A stretch of 64,000 bases of DNA from positions 38,147-102,146 of the forward strand of contig DFGA01000042.1 in the NCBI GenBank assembly GCA_002371615.1. The letters run 5' to 3'. The notes under the pieces were generated by a model. It saw only the letters and a program-made list of their open reading frames with translations, was not told the DNA's origin and did no database searches. Positions within the stretch are counted from its first letter, which is position 1. Each line of letters opens with the position of its first letter. This stretch comes from Lachnospiraceae bacterium UBA3762 (GTDB taxonomy: Bacteria; Bacillota; Clostridia; Lachnospirales; Lachnospiraceae). The position numbers and the translations under genes were made by a program. Below, piece by piece: positions 14,645 through 23,126 of this stretch.

Positions 14645-17349
14645 TGCTGAAAAAACAAACCCGAACAGTTGAATATCTGATTCCGGCATTACTGTGCGGC
14701 ATAATCTATACTGTAATCCTTGCCATCAACGGATTGTGGCCGTTTGGCAAACAGACAATAGATTATTATGATATGGCTCAATGGGCCGATCTTTTCTATT
14801 ATCACAATTATGATGTACTTCATGGTACCAAATCTTTAATTTACGACTGGTATACAAGTCTCGGGCGGGTAATCCCGGGACTTAACGAACCTTCTCTTTT
14901 TGATCTTCTTTTTTACTTTGTTCCAAGAGATATGATTCTTGAATGCATGTCATTATTGATGCTTGTGAAAATAATGTTTGCAGCTTTTTTTATGGGCATT
15001 TTTATTTGCTATGTTAATGAGGACATGCCATATGTATATCGTATGGTTTTAAGCGCAGGATATGGATTGTGCGGCTTTGTACTCGTGAATTATACAGTTC
15101 CGCAGTGGATAGATATGGCTGCGATCGTTCCTCTTGTTTTGATGTACGCTCAAAAGGCATTAAAAACCGGCCGGTTCATCGGACTTACGGCAACGGTTTT
15201 TCTTCTGATGATCGATGATTATTATTTTACGATTCAGACTCTGATCTTTGTGTTTCTTATCGGCGGAGTCTATATTCTGCTTGGGAGAATGTCCGGGGAG
15301 AGCGGAGAAGAACTGTATGTCTCCAAACTTGCAGCCGGGATTATTTTCGGAATAGGACTGTCATCATTCTCCTGGGTTCCGGATGTCGCCTTTGCACTTT
15401 CTTCCGCAAGGTTCGGGAACGGAACGCAAGGTGGGATTATTGACACCTACGTATCAATTCTCAATAATATCCAGCCGGCATACCTTTCACGATGGTTTTC
15501 GCTTCTAGGGCTTGCATTTCCAACAGCTCTTGCAGGTTTCGGAATAGTTCGAAAACTGAAGGGGCGAAAAATCATTCCGGTAGTTTTTGCGCTTGTTTGT
15601 ATCATCATGGTCACGGCTCAGCTTTTTCTGGAGAGTATACATCTGATATTGCATTTTGGTTCATATGTTGATTATCCGGTCAGAAACGGATTCATGATAT
15701 ATTGTGTTATGGCAGGACTGGCAGCAGGACTTTACGACGTGGCAACTGACGAAAAACAGTATGGAAGAATGGTTACCCCTGTCGGAATTGTGACAGGACT
15801 GTTGCTTATATCAGCAGTGGTCTGGGGGTTTCGAAAATGGTATACCGGACAACCGTATATAAGTGACCATACGGTACTTATTTTAACTATGGCGATTATG
15901 CTTGTGCTTTCGGCTGCTCATTTGCTGTTAATCGGATTTAGGAGATGTAGATTAAGCGAAGTCTGTATTTATCTTTGGATTATGGAAGCGCTCATATTTG
16001 GTCAGATAATGATCGGAAAACCTTTATATGATTCCGGATATGGAAATGATCCGGAGCAGAATGGTGAGTTTATCAGAATAACGGATCAGCTCGTAGAAGG
16101 ATTTGGTGACAAATTACTTACAGGAGAAGATGCTGCAACCCTTAGAATCAAAAATCCCGATACAAGTCTTAATGCAAACTATGGGTCTGTTATGAGGAGG
16201 GAAACCTTAAGCGGTTGGAGTAATCTGGCGACACCTGACCTGATTTCGGGAGCCGTTAGTCTTGGATACAGCAGTCAGTTTACAAGAACGCTTGATTCAG
16301 GAGGCACTGTTTTTTCTGATATGCTGCTTCATATTACCGATGTTATCAGTCATGATAAACTTGATGATAAGCTTTATGATAAGATCGCTTCGGTAAATGT
16401 TGAAATTGATCATATGACCGGTAGGAGATTGGACTACAGTTTGTATAAAAACAGATTTGAAATTCCGTTTGTCATGCCGGTTGTTTCCGTACCGGAAAAT
16501 GATAATAGCGATATTGGGGTAGCCGGAGTTATTAACAGCTATGCCGAATCTATGGGATATGATGGAGTGATGGCTTCTTCAGTAAGTGAAAAACCGGTGA
16601 TATCCGAGAGGGCAGGGCACCTTATCAGCGAGTACACAATAGATATCACGGGTAATAAAACGTTATACTATGTCGGAAATTGCGTTGACAGCGATTACTA
16701 TAATACTCATATAACAGTTAATGGTACAAATATAAAAATACCGAGTATAAATGAAAACGATAACGAACTTTTTCCTGCTCATTTTAATAACAATACGGTT
16801 GAGCTCGGATCGTTTTCTGATGAGACGGTATCGGTAAGTATAGACATGGATCAAACTGATCCGCAGGAGAAATATGATTATTACATTTTTGAGCTGGACA
16901 GGGATGCGTTATCAAAACTGTGCGGCAGTTTACAGAAATCCCGTGTGACCCGTGGCGGAAACAGCCTTGATATCATAACGTATGATCTGCCAAAGCAGTA
17001 TTCGGGTATATTGGTTCCGGTATCATATGATTCCGGATGGAGTGCCGAGGTTAACGGTAAGAAAGAAGAAGTGCGGAATGTAAACGGATTGTTTATGTAT
17101 GTGCCTGTGAAAGAAGGAATAAATGAAATCCATATGTCGTATTTTCCGAAGTACATGAAACAGGGAATGGTCATTTCACTTGTTTTTTTGGTGATATTTG
17201 TGTATGTGATACAAGTAAAAAGAACGGCTGAATCTAAAACAATACCGATTGATAAATTTTTCGGAACGGTTTACAGCTTTGCAACAATTGCCATATTGTT
17301 ATTAATATACATAATTCCAGCAGTATTTGCTGTATATAGGATTATTTGA
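14644..17349 (+). CDS. YfhO-family polytopic membrane protein
   Basis: 901 residues, matching the YfhO family in length and layout: about 11-12 N-terminal membrane helices (residues 10-470), a large extracytoplasmic domain (about 480-845) and a last pair of helices at the C-terminus (VISLVFLVIFVYVI and FATIAILLLIYIIPAVFAVY). The N-terminal start with WPFGKQTIDYYDMAQWADLF and the early RxxPGLNEPSLFD-type loop is typical. YfhO-type proteins are GT-C-like and are linked to glycosylation of lipoteichoic acid or other envelope polymers in Firmicutes. ATG overlaps the preceding stop. The base composition is visibly more AT-rich than the upstream genes. Confidence 0.87.
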   Translation: MLKKQTRTVEYLIPALLCGIIYTVILAINGLWPFGKQTIDYYDMAQWADLFYYHNYDVLHGTKSLIYDWYTSLGRVIPGLNEPSLFDLLFYFVPRDMILECMSLLMLVKIMFAAFFMGIFICYVNEDMPYVYRMVLSAGYGLCGFVLVNYTVPQWIDMAAIVPLVLMYAQKALKTGRFIGLTATVFLLMIDDYYFTIQTLIFVFLIGGVYILLGRMSGESGEELYVSKLAAGIIFGIGLSSFSWVPDVAFALSSARFGNGTQGGIIDTYVSILNNIQPAYLSRWFSLLGLAFPTALAGFGIVRKLKGRKIIPVVFALVCIIMVTAQLFLESIHLILHFGSYVDYPVRNGFMIYCVMAGLAAGLYDVATDEKQYGRMVTPVGIVTGLLLISAVVWGFRKWYTGQPYISDHTVLILTMAIMLVLSAAHLLLIGFRRCRLSEVCIYLWIMEALIFGQIMIGKPLYDSGYGNDPEQNGEFIRITDQLVEGFGDKLLTGEDAATLRIKNPDTSLNANYGSVMRRETLSGWSNLATPDLISGAVSLGYSSQFTRTLDSGGTVFSDMLLHITDVISHDKLDDKLYDKIASVNVEIDHMTGRRLDYSLYKNRFEIPFVMPVVSVPENDNSDIGVAGVINSYAESMGYDGVMASSVSEKPVISERAGHLISEYTIDITGNKTLYYVGNCVDSDYYNTHITVNGTNIKIPSINENDNELFPAHFNNNTVELGSFSDETVSVSIDMDQTDPQEKYDYYIFELDRDALSKLCGSLQKSRVTRGGNSLDIITYDLPKQYSGILVPVSYDSGWSAEVNGKKEEVRNVNGLFMYVPVKEGINEIHMSYFPKYMKQGMVISLVFLVIFVYVIQVKRTAESKTIPIDKFFGTVYSFATIAILLLIYIIPAVFAVYRII

Positions 17350-17374
17350 ATGTATTATATCAAAGGGATGAATT

Positions 17375-19063
17375 ATGAAAAGAATAAGAGAAATCTTTGA
17401 GTCAAGAATTGGTTTTTCTGTTTTGACAAATATGCTTGTTATGGTCGTATCATTGCTACTGTTCAGACCATTTTGGGAAGAAGCGGATGATATAAATATG
17501 GCATTTTTGGCAGAAGGTGCATATGGGTATAATGAACCTCATCTTTTATATTTTAATTATTTATATGGAAAGATGCTTTGCTTTTTTCAAAGTATACTAC
17601 CGGTAATAAGGTGGCACGCGGTCATCATGTATGCTTTCGTCTTTGTGCTGTCGACAACTTTTGTATATATGATAGCCAAAGATATGCGTGGGAAAATTAT
17701 CTCAACGATCTTTTTATTGGGCTCATTCTATGAAATATATATATCTTTTCAATTTTCCAAGGTTGCTACTTTTGTCGGAATGATCTCATATATGATAATG
17801 TTCGAACTGATCCTGAGAGATTCTACATTCTCAAAACTCCGGTTTGTTGGAATTATAGCCTTTCTGGGTGTAACGTATTCTCATTTGTTAAGGTGGGAGT
17901 CGTTCGGATTAGCAACTATAGTGGCAGGAACATATGGAATATGTCTGGTGGTTCAGCTGATTCTAAAAAAGGAATTTCTGAAAAAAATAAAATCATTTTG
18001 TCTGTTTTTCATTCCGGTTTTTGCGGTATTTGCTGTATGTTTTGTAATTAATATATGGGCGTACGAAGGTGGAGAGTGGAAAGAGTATAGGCAGTATTTT
18101 AATTCCATATCTAAAATTGTTGACTATCATTACAATGCACTGTTATATGATCTCCATGGGAACGAGCTTGAGAAAATCGGAATAACAGAGAATGATGCGA
18201 ATATGCTTATTACATACGAATCTGTGGGTGATGTACTTCCGGAAGAATTGATGGAATCCGTTTGCAACCTGGATAATAAAGGTGTAAATATCGTTAATAC
18301 GGATTTCATTAAAGCATGGATTGCCAATATTCATGGTGAAATATTCACATTCAATACTCTTGCTTTAGCAATGGTTATGCTCATTGGAGTACTGGTTATA
18401 GCCATTTTTCGGGAGCAGGACAGAAATATGCATGCTGCCGATCTGCTAATACAGATTCTTATAGCATTTGTAGTGCTGTTCTATTATCAGTACAGCAGCA
18501 GATGGAGCCATAGGGTTGTTTATTCACTTATGCTGGCGCAGTTTGTTCTCCTTGTTTATGTATGTTATGGTTTGGAAAAACCGGTATTAAATGATTATTT
18601 GGCTGGTGCTGTTATATCGTTGCTGCTTTTTGTCTGTATAGGTTCAAGGTTAACCAATGAGTTTGCATTTCGTGATTTTGAGAGAAATTCATATGATTAC
18701 AAAGCGATAATTGATTACATGAAAGGCAATAAAGACAGGCTGTTTATCGGCGACGTTTTTACCATGATTGATTACGATAAATACAACATCTTTCTGGCAG
18801 CCGACAGGGGACAGTTTGATAATTATATTTCTGCTGATGCGGTTTTTTTGTCCAATTCACCTATAGAAAAGATGATTGCCGGTAAATATGGATACAAAGG
18901 GCCATTTGATGCATTGAGAGCACGAGATGACAGAGTAATTCTGATTGACAGTTTAAGTCCGGAATCAGAGCTGGTTTACTGCAATGAACATGGCGATGGT
19001 GGTGAATATAGACTTATCCGGCTGGAAACGGCGGGAGATATTGATTTGTATTCGATTCGCTAG
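17375..19063 (+). CDS. Polytopic membrane protein, GT-C/GtrII-like
   Basis: 562 residues with roughly 9-11 membrane helices (residues 15-440) and a soluble C-terminal part (about 450-562). The first loop has FWEEADDINMAFLAEGAYG, with acidic residues after the first helix as in GT-C-fold glycosyltransferases (DD motif); HLLRWES and YQYSSRWSHRVVY resemble loops of the GtrII/DUF6056-type group. I cannot assign a donor or acceptor. SD AAAGGGA lies before the ATG, 25 bases after the YfhO-type gene, so it is probably the end of this operon. It is strongly AT-rich. Confidence 0.7.
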   Translation: MKRIREIFESRIGFSVLTNMLVMVVSLLLFRPFWEEADDINMAFLAEGAYGYNEPHLLYFNYLYGKMLCFFQSILPVIRWHAVIMYAFVFVLSTTFVYMIAKDMRGKIISTIFLLGSFYEIYISFQFSKVATFVGMISYMIMFELILRDSTFSKLRFVGIIAFLGVTYSHLLRWESFGLATIVAGTYGICLVVQLILKKEFLKKIKSFCLFFIPVFAVFAVCFVINIWAYEGGEWKEYRQYFNSISKIVDYHYNALLYDLHGNELEKIGITENDANMLITYESVGDVLPEELMESVCNLDNKGVNIVNTDFIKAWIANIHGEIFTFNTLALAMVMLIGVLVIAIFREQDRNMHAADLLIQILIAFVVLFYYQYSSRWSHRVVYSLMLAQFVLLVYVCYGLEKPVLNDYLAGAVISLLLFVCIGSRLTNEFAFRDFERNSYDYKAIIDYMKGNKDRLFIGDVFTMIDYDKYNIFLAADRGQFDNYISADAVFLSNSPIEKMIAGKYGYKGPFDALRARDDRVILIDSLSPESELVYCNEHGDGGEYRLIRLETAGDIDLYSIR

Positions 19064-19086
19064 TCTCGGGTAGTTACTGCATTTAA

Positions 19087-19431
19087 TCAAAGACTTGCCG
19101 AAAAATCATCCAGCATCTGTTTGACACTTGGAGAGATTGATACAAACTCGCAACCGTAGCGGTAGTTTTCTTTGTCAATGGCGGCACTTCTGATAACGCG
19201 AACATCAGTGATTATTTGAGGAAACTCAGGAGACAACTCAATGTTTGCAATAAAATAGTAACCGACTGGAAGAATGCATTGTGATACAAATCCAATACCT
19301 TTAGATGAAATGTCGATTACTTCAACATCAAGATCCAGATCCATGATTGTATTTGTGTTTTCTTTATATAAGTTTGAAACGGATAATTTGATCCCAATCG
19401 GAACCCGTTTGTCCTGTCTTTTTTCTTCCAT
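19087..19431 (-). CDS. PilZ-domain cyclic-di-GMP receptor
   Basis: 114 residues, a stand-alone PilZ domain. The cyclic-di-GMP binding signature is complete: RxxxR at Arg5/Arg9 (EKRQDKRVP) and DxSxxG at Asp40-Ser42-Gly45 (DISSKG). It should bind cyclic-di-GMP and act on an unknown partner in the cytoplasm. The ATG at 19431 is chosen because GGAG sits 8 bases upstream; a longer start at 19473 has no such site. It is convergent with the membrane-protein operon and divergent from the HAD gene. Cyclic-di-GMP enzymes are encoded at 53-63.6 kb. Confidence 0.9.
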   Translation of the reverse strand: MEEKRQDKRVPIGIKLSVSNLYKENTNTIMDLDLDVEVIDISSKGIGFVSQCILPVGYYFIANIELSPEFPQIITDVRVIRSAAIDKENYRYGCEFVSISPSVKQMLDDFSASL

Positions 19432-19457
19432 AACAACTCCTTTGTGAAAAACAACCC

Positions 19458-19486
19458 TTGAATAATCTACCATATTTTCATATTAT
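19458..19486 (+). promoter_or_regulatory. Promoter of the HAD-VanZ pair
   Basis: TTGAAT (19458-19463), 17 bases, TATTAT (19481-19486). The predicted transcript starts near 19493, giving a leader of about 38 bases before the start at 19531. The same two hexamers with the same spacing recur at 23076-23104. Confidence 0.65.
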
Positions 19487-19497
19487 GAACAAGTCAA
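19469..19497 (-). promoter_or_regulatory. Promoter of the PilZ gene
   Basis: On the minus strand TTGACT (19492-19497), 17 bases, TATGGT (19469-19474). It overlaps the divergent HAD promoter almost completely, so the two probably compete for RNA polymerase. Confidence 0.55.
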
Positions 19498-19530
19498 ACC
19501 CGGATGGTCATTTTACAGTGAGGAAATACA

Positions 19531-20136
19531 ATGATAACAACAATAATATTTGATATGGGGAATGTCCTTATAGATTTCAGATGGAAAGCCTTGTTTCATG
19601 AGATGGGTCTTGAAGGCGAGAAGTTTAATCGAATGGCAGCCGCGACGGTTCTGGATCCGGTATGGAATGAGTTTGACCGTGGAATATGGACTGACAAGAT
19701 GATGGAGGATGCTTTTATCAAAAATGCTCCGGAACTTGAAAAAGAAATACGTCTTATGATGTCGGATTATTTTCCGGGATTGTTAAGAAAATTTGACTAT
19801 ACCGATGGATGGCTGGATTCATTAAAAGCAAAAGGTTATAAACTGTATATTCTATCCAATTTTTCCGGGAAAGCATTCAGAGACTGCGCTCCTGAACTTG
19901 ATTATGTTTCAAAGGCTGATGGGGCGGTTATTTCTTACAAAGTGAATATGATAAAACCTGATCCGGGAATATACAGGTATCTTCTTGATACATATGATAT
20001 CAATCCTGAGGAAGCGGTATTTATTGACGATAATGCAGACAATATTGCCGCAGCAGGCAAATTCGGGATCAAAACCATACTTTTTACCGATAAAGAATCT
20101 GCTGACAGTGAACTTGCTAAAATGGGAGTAAAATGA
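19531..20136 (+). CDS. HAD-IA family phosphatase
   Basis: 201 residues. Motif I is FDMGNVLIDF (nucleophile Asp8; the second aspartate is replaced by glycine, as in YihX-like members), motif II is LYILSNFS, motif III the lysine in MIKPDPGIY, and motif IV VFIDDNADN. The helical cap lies between motif I and II. Such enzymes dephosphorylate small sugar phosphates or nucleotides; the substrate is unknown. SD GAGGA precedes the ATG. The VanZ-like gene begins within its stop codon (ATGA), indicating coupling. Confidence 0.9.
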   Translation: MITTIIFDMGNVLIDFRWKALFHEMGLEGEKFNRMAAATVLDPVWNEFDRGIWTDKMMEDAFIKNAPELEKEIRLMMSDYFPGLLRKFDYTDGWLDSLKAKGYKLYILSNFSGKAFRDCAPELDYVSKADGAVISYKVNMIKPDPGIYRYLLDTYDINPEEAVFIDDNADNIAAAGKFGIKTILFTDKESADSELAKMGVK

Positions 20137-20690
20137 GTAAAGCGGAAAAAACCATGGATGCTTACAGGAGATTTGCCCGCAGGCATCCGTTGCGGTTTAT
20201 AGGGATAAGCATAATACTTGTAATTCTGTGGATATCTGTTATTATGTTTTTCTCGGATGAAAACGCAGATCAATCCGGATATCGTTCAGCAAGTGTCCTT
20301 GTGGGAATAATAAATGCGGTTGCCCCCGATGCTAATGTTACAATGGAGAACTATGAGCAGATTCCTGCGCTTGAGAACAGTGAGAGGGTGGTACGGAAAC
20401 TTGCACATATGACCGAATATGGGATACTGACAGCACTTGTATGGTCTTTGTGTTTTGGATTCAGAGATATTCCCAGAAATTATTCATATTTAATTCCGGT
20501 ACTGGTGACATTCTGTGTGGGAATAACAGACGAGGCAAACCAGACAACAGTTGATGGCCGGTATGGATCATGGTTTGATGTTTGCGTTGATACATCAGCT
20601 GCTGTAATTACTGTTGCAATTGCCCGCTATCTGACAAACCGTTATCGTCAGAAGAAGAGGGAGAAGAAGAATAGTAGTCTTTCCGTTTAG
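20133..20690 (+). CDS. VanZ-like membrane protein
   Basis: 185 residues with four predicted membrane helices. The family pattern is present: RKLAHMTEYGILTALV, TDEANQTTVDGR and FDVCVDTSAA, corresponding to the conserved K-AH-EY, DE-Q and D-D positions of VanZ proteins. VanZ-like proteins are associated with teicoplanin resistance and envelope functions, but their activity is not established. The start overlaps the HAD stop by ATGA and is preceded by GGGAG. The final 83 bases overlap the 3' end of the minus-strand gene 20608-20886. Confidence 0.85.
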   Translation: MSKAEKTMDAYRRFARRHPLRFIGISIILVILWISVIMFFSDENADQSGYRSASVLVGIINAVAPDANVTMENYEQIPALENSERVVRKLAHMTEYGILTALVWSLCFGFRDIPRNYSYLIPVLVTFCVGITDEANQTTVDGRYGSWFDVCVDTSAAVITVAIARYLTNRYRQKKREKKNSSLSV

Positions 20691-20886
20691 AACGGTTCAT
20701 GGCATATTTATGAAGACATATGTATATGTATGCTATAACCGGAATAAAAATCGTACAGGCGATGCAGCCTTTAAACAGGAGCATTGTCTGCGAGTTGTCC
20801 ATAATAGCCATTATAAATGTTATAATATACATGCCGGCGAGAATGACGGCACATATGATAGCGAGTATCTGTTTTATTTTCTTCAT
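20608..20886 (-). CDS. Small two-helix membrane protein, apparently leaderless
   Basis: 92 residues: MKKIKQILAIICAVILAGMY, a second helix at about 32-55, then a basic stretch (MNRSKRKDYY) and a Ser-rich tail. I recall similar small proteins of about 90 residues in Lachnospiraceae, without function. There is no Shine-Dalgarno. A perfect TATAAT lies exactly 6 bases before the ATG, so transcription should start at the A of the start codon. The long antisense overlap with the VanZ gene (83 bases) covers the Ser-rich tail, which may be a less conserved extension. Confidence 0.6.
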   Translation of the reverse strand: MKKIKQILAIICAVILAGMYIITFIMAIMDNSQTMLLFKGCIACTIFIPVIAYIYICLHKYAMNRSKRKDYYSSSPSSSDDNGLSDSGQLQQ

Positions 20887-20892
20887 AATCAG

Positions 20893-20901
20893 ATTATAAC
20901 A
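20893..20901 (-). promoter_or_regulatory. Extended -10 promoter giving a leaderless transcript
   Basis: On the minus strand TG-T-TATAAT (TATAAT at 20893-20898) ends 6 bases before the ATG at 20886. With the normal 6-base discriminator, +1 is the A of the ATG. No clear -35 box is present, as is common for extended -10 promoters. Confidence 0.6.
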
Positions 20902-20905
20902 GACT

Positions 20906-20934
20906 TTTACAATAATATGGAGATATGTTAGTAT
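20906..20934 (+). promoter_or_regulatory. Promoter of the RffA-type gene, giving a leaderless transcript
   Basis: TTTACA (20906-20911), 17 bases, TAGTAT (20929-20934), then exactly six bases before the ATG at 20941. +1 is predicted at the A of the ATG, and no Shine-Dalgarno is present. It lies back to back with the minus-strand leaderless promoter. Confidence 0.6.
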
Positions 20935-20940
20935 TTTGCT

Positions 20941-22080
20941 ATGATACACTTTAATGTTCCTCCTTTTTTCGGAGATGAATTTGAATATATGAAGAAAGCC
21001 GTAGATAATCACAAGATATGCGGAGATGGTGAATTTACGGATAAATGCAACAAGTGGTTCGAGAACAGCCTTAAAGCCAAGAAAGTTCTTCTTACTACAA
21101 GTGGAAGCGCTGCACTTGAAATGGCTGCGCTTTTATGCGGCCTTCAGGATGGAGACGAAGTAATACTGCCGAGTTATACTTTTTCTTCCACAGCTAATGC
21201 TTTTGTTCTTGCGGGGGCAAGACTGGTGTTTGTTGATGTTAGACCGGACACCATGAATATTGATGAGAACAAGATTGAGCAGGCGATTACCGATAAAACA
21301 AAGGTCATTGTTGCTGTTCATTATGCAGGCGTTGCATGCGAGATGGATAGAATAATGGATATTGCATCCAGACATAATCTAAAGGTTGTAGAGGATGCTG
21401 CCCAGGCAGTTACAAGCATGTATAAAGGGAGATTTTTGGGCACTATAGGTGATTTTGGCTGCCTGTCTTTCCATGAAACGAAGAATTTTTCCATGGGTGA
21501 GGGCGGTGCAATAATCATTAATGATGAAAGCTACAATTTAAAGGCAGAAATCATACGTGAAAAAGGTACAAACCGCTCACAGTTTTATAGGGGTCAGGTG
21601 GCTAAATATAATTGGATGGATTACGGTAGCAGTTATCTGCCAAGTGATCTAAATGCCGCTTATTTATGGGGACAACTGCAGCATGCTGATGAGATGCAGG
21701 AAAACAGGATGTCAAGTTGGGAAAGATATCTTAAGGCATTTAAGAGTTTGGAAAAAGCCGGGATAATTGAACTACCTTTCATACCTGAAGAGTGTGTTCA
21801 TAATGCGCATATGTTCTATATCAAATGTAAGGATATTGACACGCGCACCCGTTATATCAATTTCATGCGGGAAAATGACATATTGTGCGTATTTCATTAT
21901 GTACCGTTACATAGTGCTCCGGCCGGAGTGAAATATGGCAGATTTGACGGAACAGATGAGTATACAACAAAAGAAAGCGACAGGCTTGTGCGTCTGCCGC
22001 TCTACTATAAACTTAAAGAAGAAGATCAGAATAAAGTAATTGATAAGACACTTGAATTTTTTGGATTACGTAACGCTTAG
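20941..22080 (+). CDS. rffA: dTDP-4-amino-4,6-dideoxyhexose transaminase (RffA/WecE type)
   Basis: 379 residues, the usual length. It is a DegT/DnrJ/EryC1-type PLP aminotransferase acting on a dTDP-4-keto-6-deoxy sugar for surface polysaccharide. Signatures are NVPPFFGDEF at the N-terminus, TTSGSAALEMAALL, PSYTFSSTANAF, VVEDAAQ, and the PLP lysine region SFHETKNFSMGEGGA. IREKGTNRSQF and YVPLHSAPAG are specific to the RffA/WecE branch. Translation appears leaderless. The gene is convergent with a GT2 glycosyltransferase, the two stop codons overlapping by 3 bases in TTAG. Donor sugar assignment follows the family. Confidence 0.88.
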   Translation: MIHFNVPPFFGDEFEYMKKAVDNHKICGDGEFTDKCNKWFENSLKAKKVLLTTSGSAALEMAALLCGLQDGDEVILPSYTFSSTANAFVLAGARLVFVDVRPDTMNIDENKIEQAITDKTKVIVAVHYAGVACEMDRIMDIASRHNLKVVEDAAQAVTSMYKGRFLGTIGDFGCLSFHETKNFSMGEGGAIIINDESYNLKAEIIREKGTNRSQFYRGQVAKYNWMDYGSSYLPSDLNAAYLWGQLQHADEMQENRMSSWERYLKAFKSLEKAGIIELPFIPEECVHNAHMFYIKCKDIDTRTRYINFMRENDILCVFHYVPLHSAPAGVKYGRFDGTDEYTTKESDRLVRLPLYYKLKEEDQNKVIDKTLEFFGLRNA

Positions 22081-22997
22081 CAATTGATTTTTTCCTGTAT
22101 TGCATATAGGGGTCTGTCTTTGCTCATATCAAAAACGCTACCGAGGTAAACACCCATCAGTCCGAGCGTTGAGAGAATCAATCCTCCAAAAAAGAATATA
22201 GCTGCAGCCATTGTTGTCCATCCGACCGGGTTGGCATTATATACAAAATACTGTATAAATGCGTAAATAATGTATATGATGGAGAAAACAGCCGATATTG
22301 CGCCTATCCAAATCGAAACATAGAGCGGACGGTTTGAATATGTTGTTATTATTCCGACAGCGGTTTTCCATTTTTTGATAAATGTGAAAGATGATTTTCC
22401 TTCATAACGTCGTTTCTGCTCATATTCGACAAATGTATGTTTAAAACCAAGCCACATTAAGAACACCCCGAAATCTCTTCCGCGGTCTTTGGACTGACGA
22501 TAGTAATCGGCAGCTCGTTTGCTGGCAATAAGATATGTTGCCAGATCATAATCGAATTCGACGCCGGACAGCCAGCACAAAATGTTGTGATACCATTTTG
22601 CAAACAACTTTACAAGGAATGATTCTTTTCTCTGGCGACGCCTGACAAAGACTACATCGTAACCTTCCAGAGCCTTATTGTAAAGATCCGGAATATGTTC
22701 AGGAGAGTCCTGAAGGTCACAATCCATTGTGATGATCCAGTCACCGGAGGCTTCTCTGACTCCGGCTGTAACCGCACATCCCTGGCCGAAGTTTTTGGTG
22801 AAGTGGATTGCCTTTACATGGGTATCTGTCCGGGCCAGTTTTTCAACCTCCTCCCATGAATGCATTTTATCGCAATCATCCACCATAACGATCTCATATG
22901 AAACGTTCATTTTTGTTAGTACAGTCGTTAGTCTGTCGTGTAGCGGTACAAGAGCAGTTGGACAGCCATATACGGGTATAACAACGGAAATATCCAT
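22077..22997 (-). CDS. Polyprenyl-phosphate-type GT2 glycosyltransferase
   Basis: 306 residues. The N-terminal GT-A domain has VVIPVYGCP, IVMVDDCD, FTKNFGQGCAVTAGVREA and the metal-binding MDCDLQD; the C-terminal part carries two membrane helices (about 230-255 and 265-290). This is the DPM1/GtrB/ArnC-like layout that transfers a sugar from a nucleotide donor to undecaprenyl phosphate at the inner membrane face. SD AAAGGCG precedes the ATG. It is convergent with rffA and plausibly uses a sugar from the same surface polysaccharide route. Donor unknown. Confidence 0.87.
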   Translation of the reverse strand: MDISVVIPVYGCPTALVPLHDRLTTVLTKMNVSYEIVMVDDCDKMHSWEEVEKLARTDTHVKAIHFTKNFGQGCAVTAGVREASGDWIITMDCDLQDSPEHIPDLYNKALEGYDVVFVRRRQRKESFLVKLFAKWYHNILCWLSGVEFDYDLATYLIASKRAADYYRQSKDRGRDFGVFLMWLGFKHTFVEYEQKRRYEGKSSFTFIKKWKTAVGIITTYSNRPLYVSIWIGAISAVFSIIYIIYAFIQYFVYNANPVGWTTMAAAIFFFGGLILSTLGLMGVYLGSVFDMSKDRPLYAIQEKINC

Positions 22998-23075
22998 TAT
23001 TTTCGCCTTTCGTGATTTCTTTACTATGGGTTATTCTATCAAAATTCCGGTGTGTCAACAAGGCATATATTTGTG

Positions 23076-23104
23076 TTGAATTTGATACATTTTAGAATTA
23101 TTAT
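23076..23104 (+). promoter_or_regulatory. Promoter of the TPR gene
   Basis: TTGAAT (23076-23081), 17 bases, TATTAT (23099-23104). An overlapping alternative is TTGATA (23082-23087) with TATATA (23104-23109). The transcript would start near 23111, very close to the GGGAG at 23115. Confidence 0.55.
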
Positions 23105-23126
23105 ATATATACGTGGGAGCAAAAGC

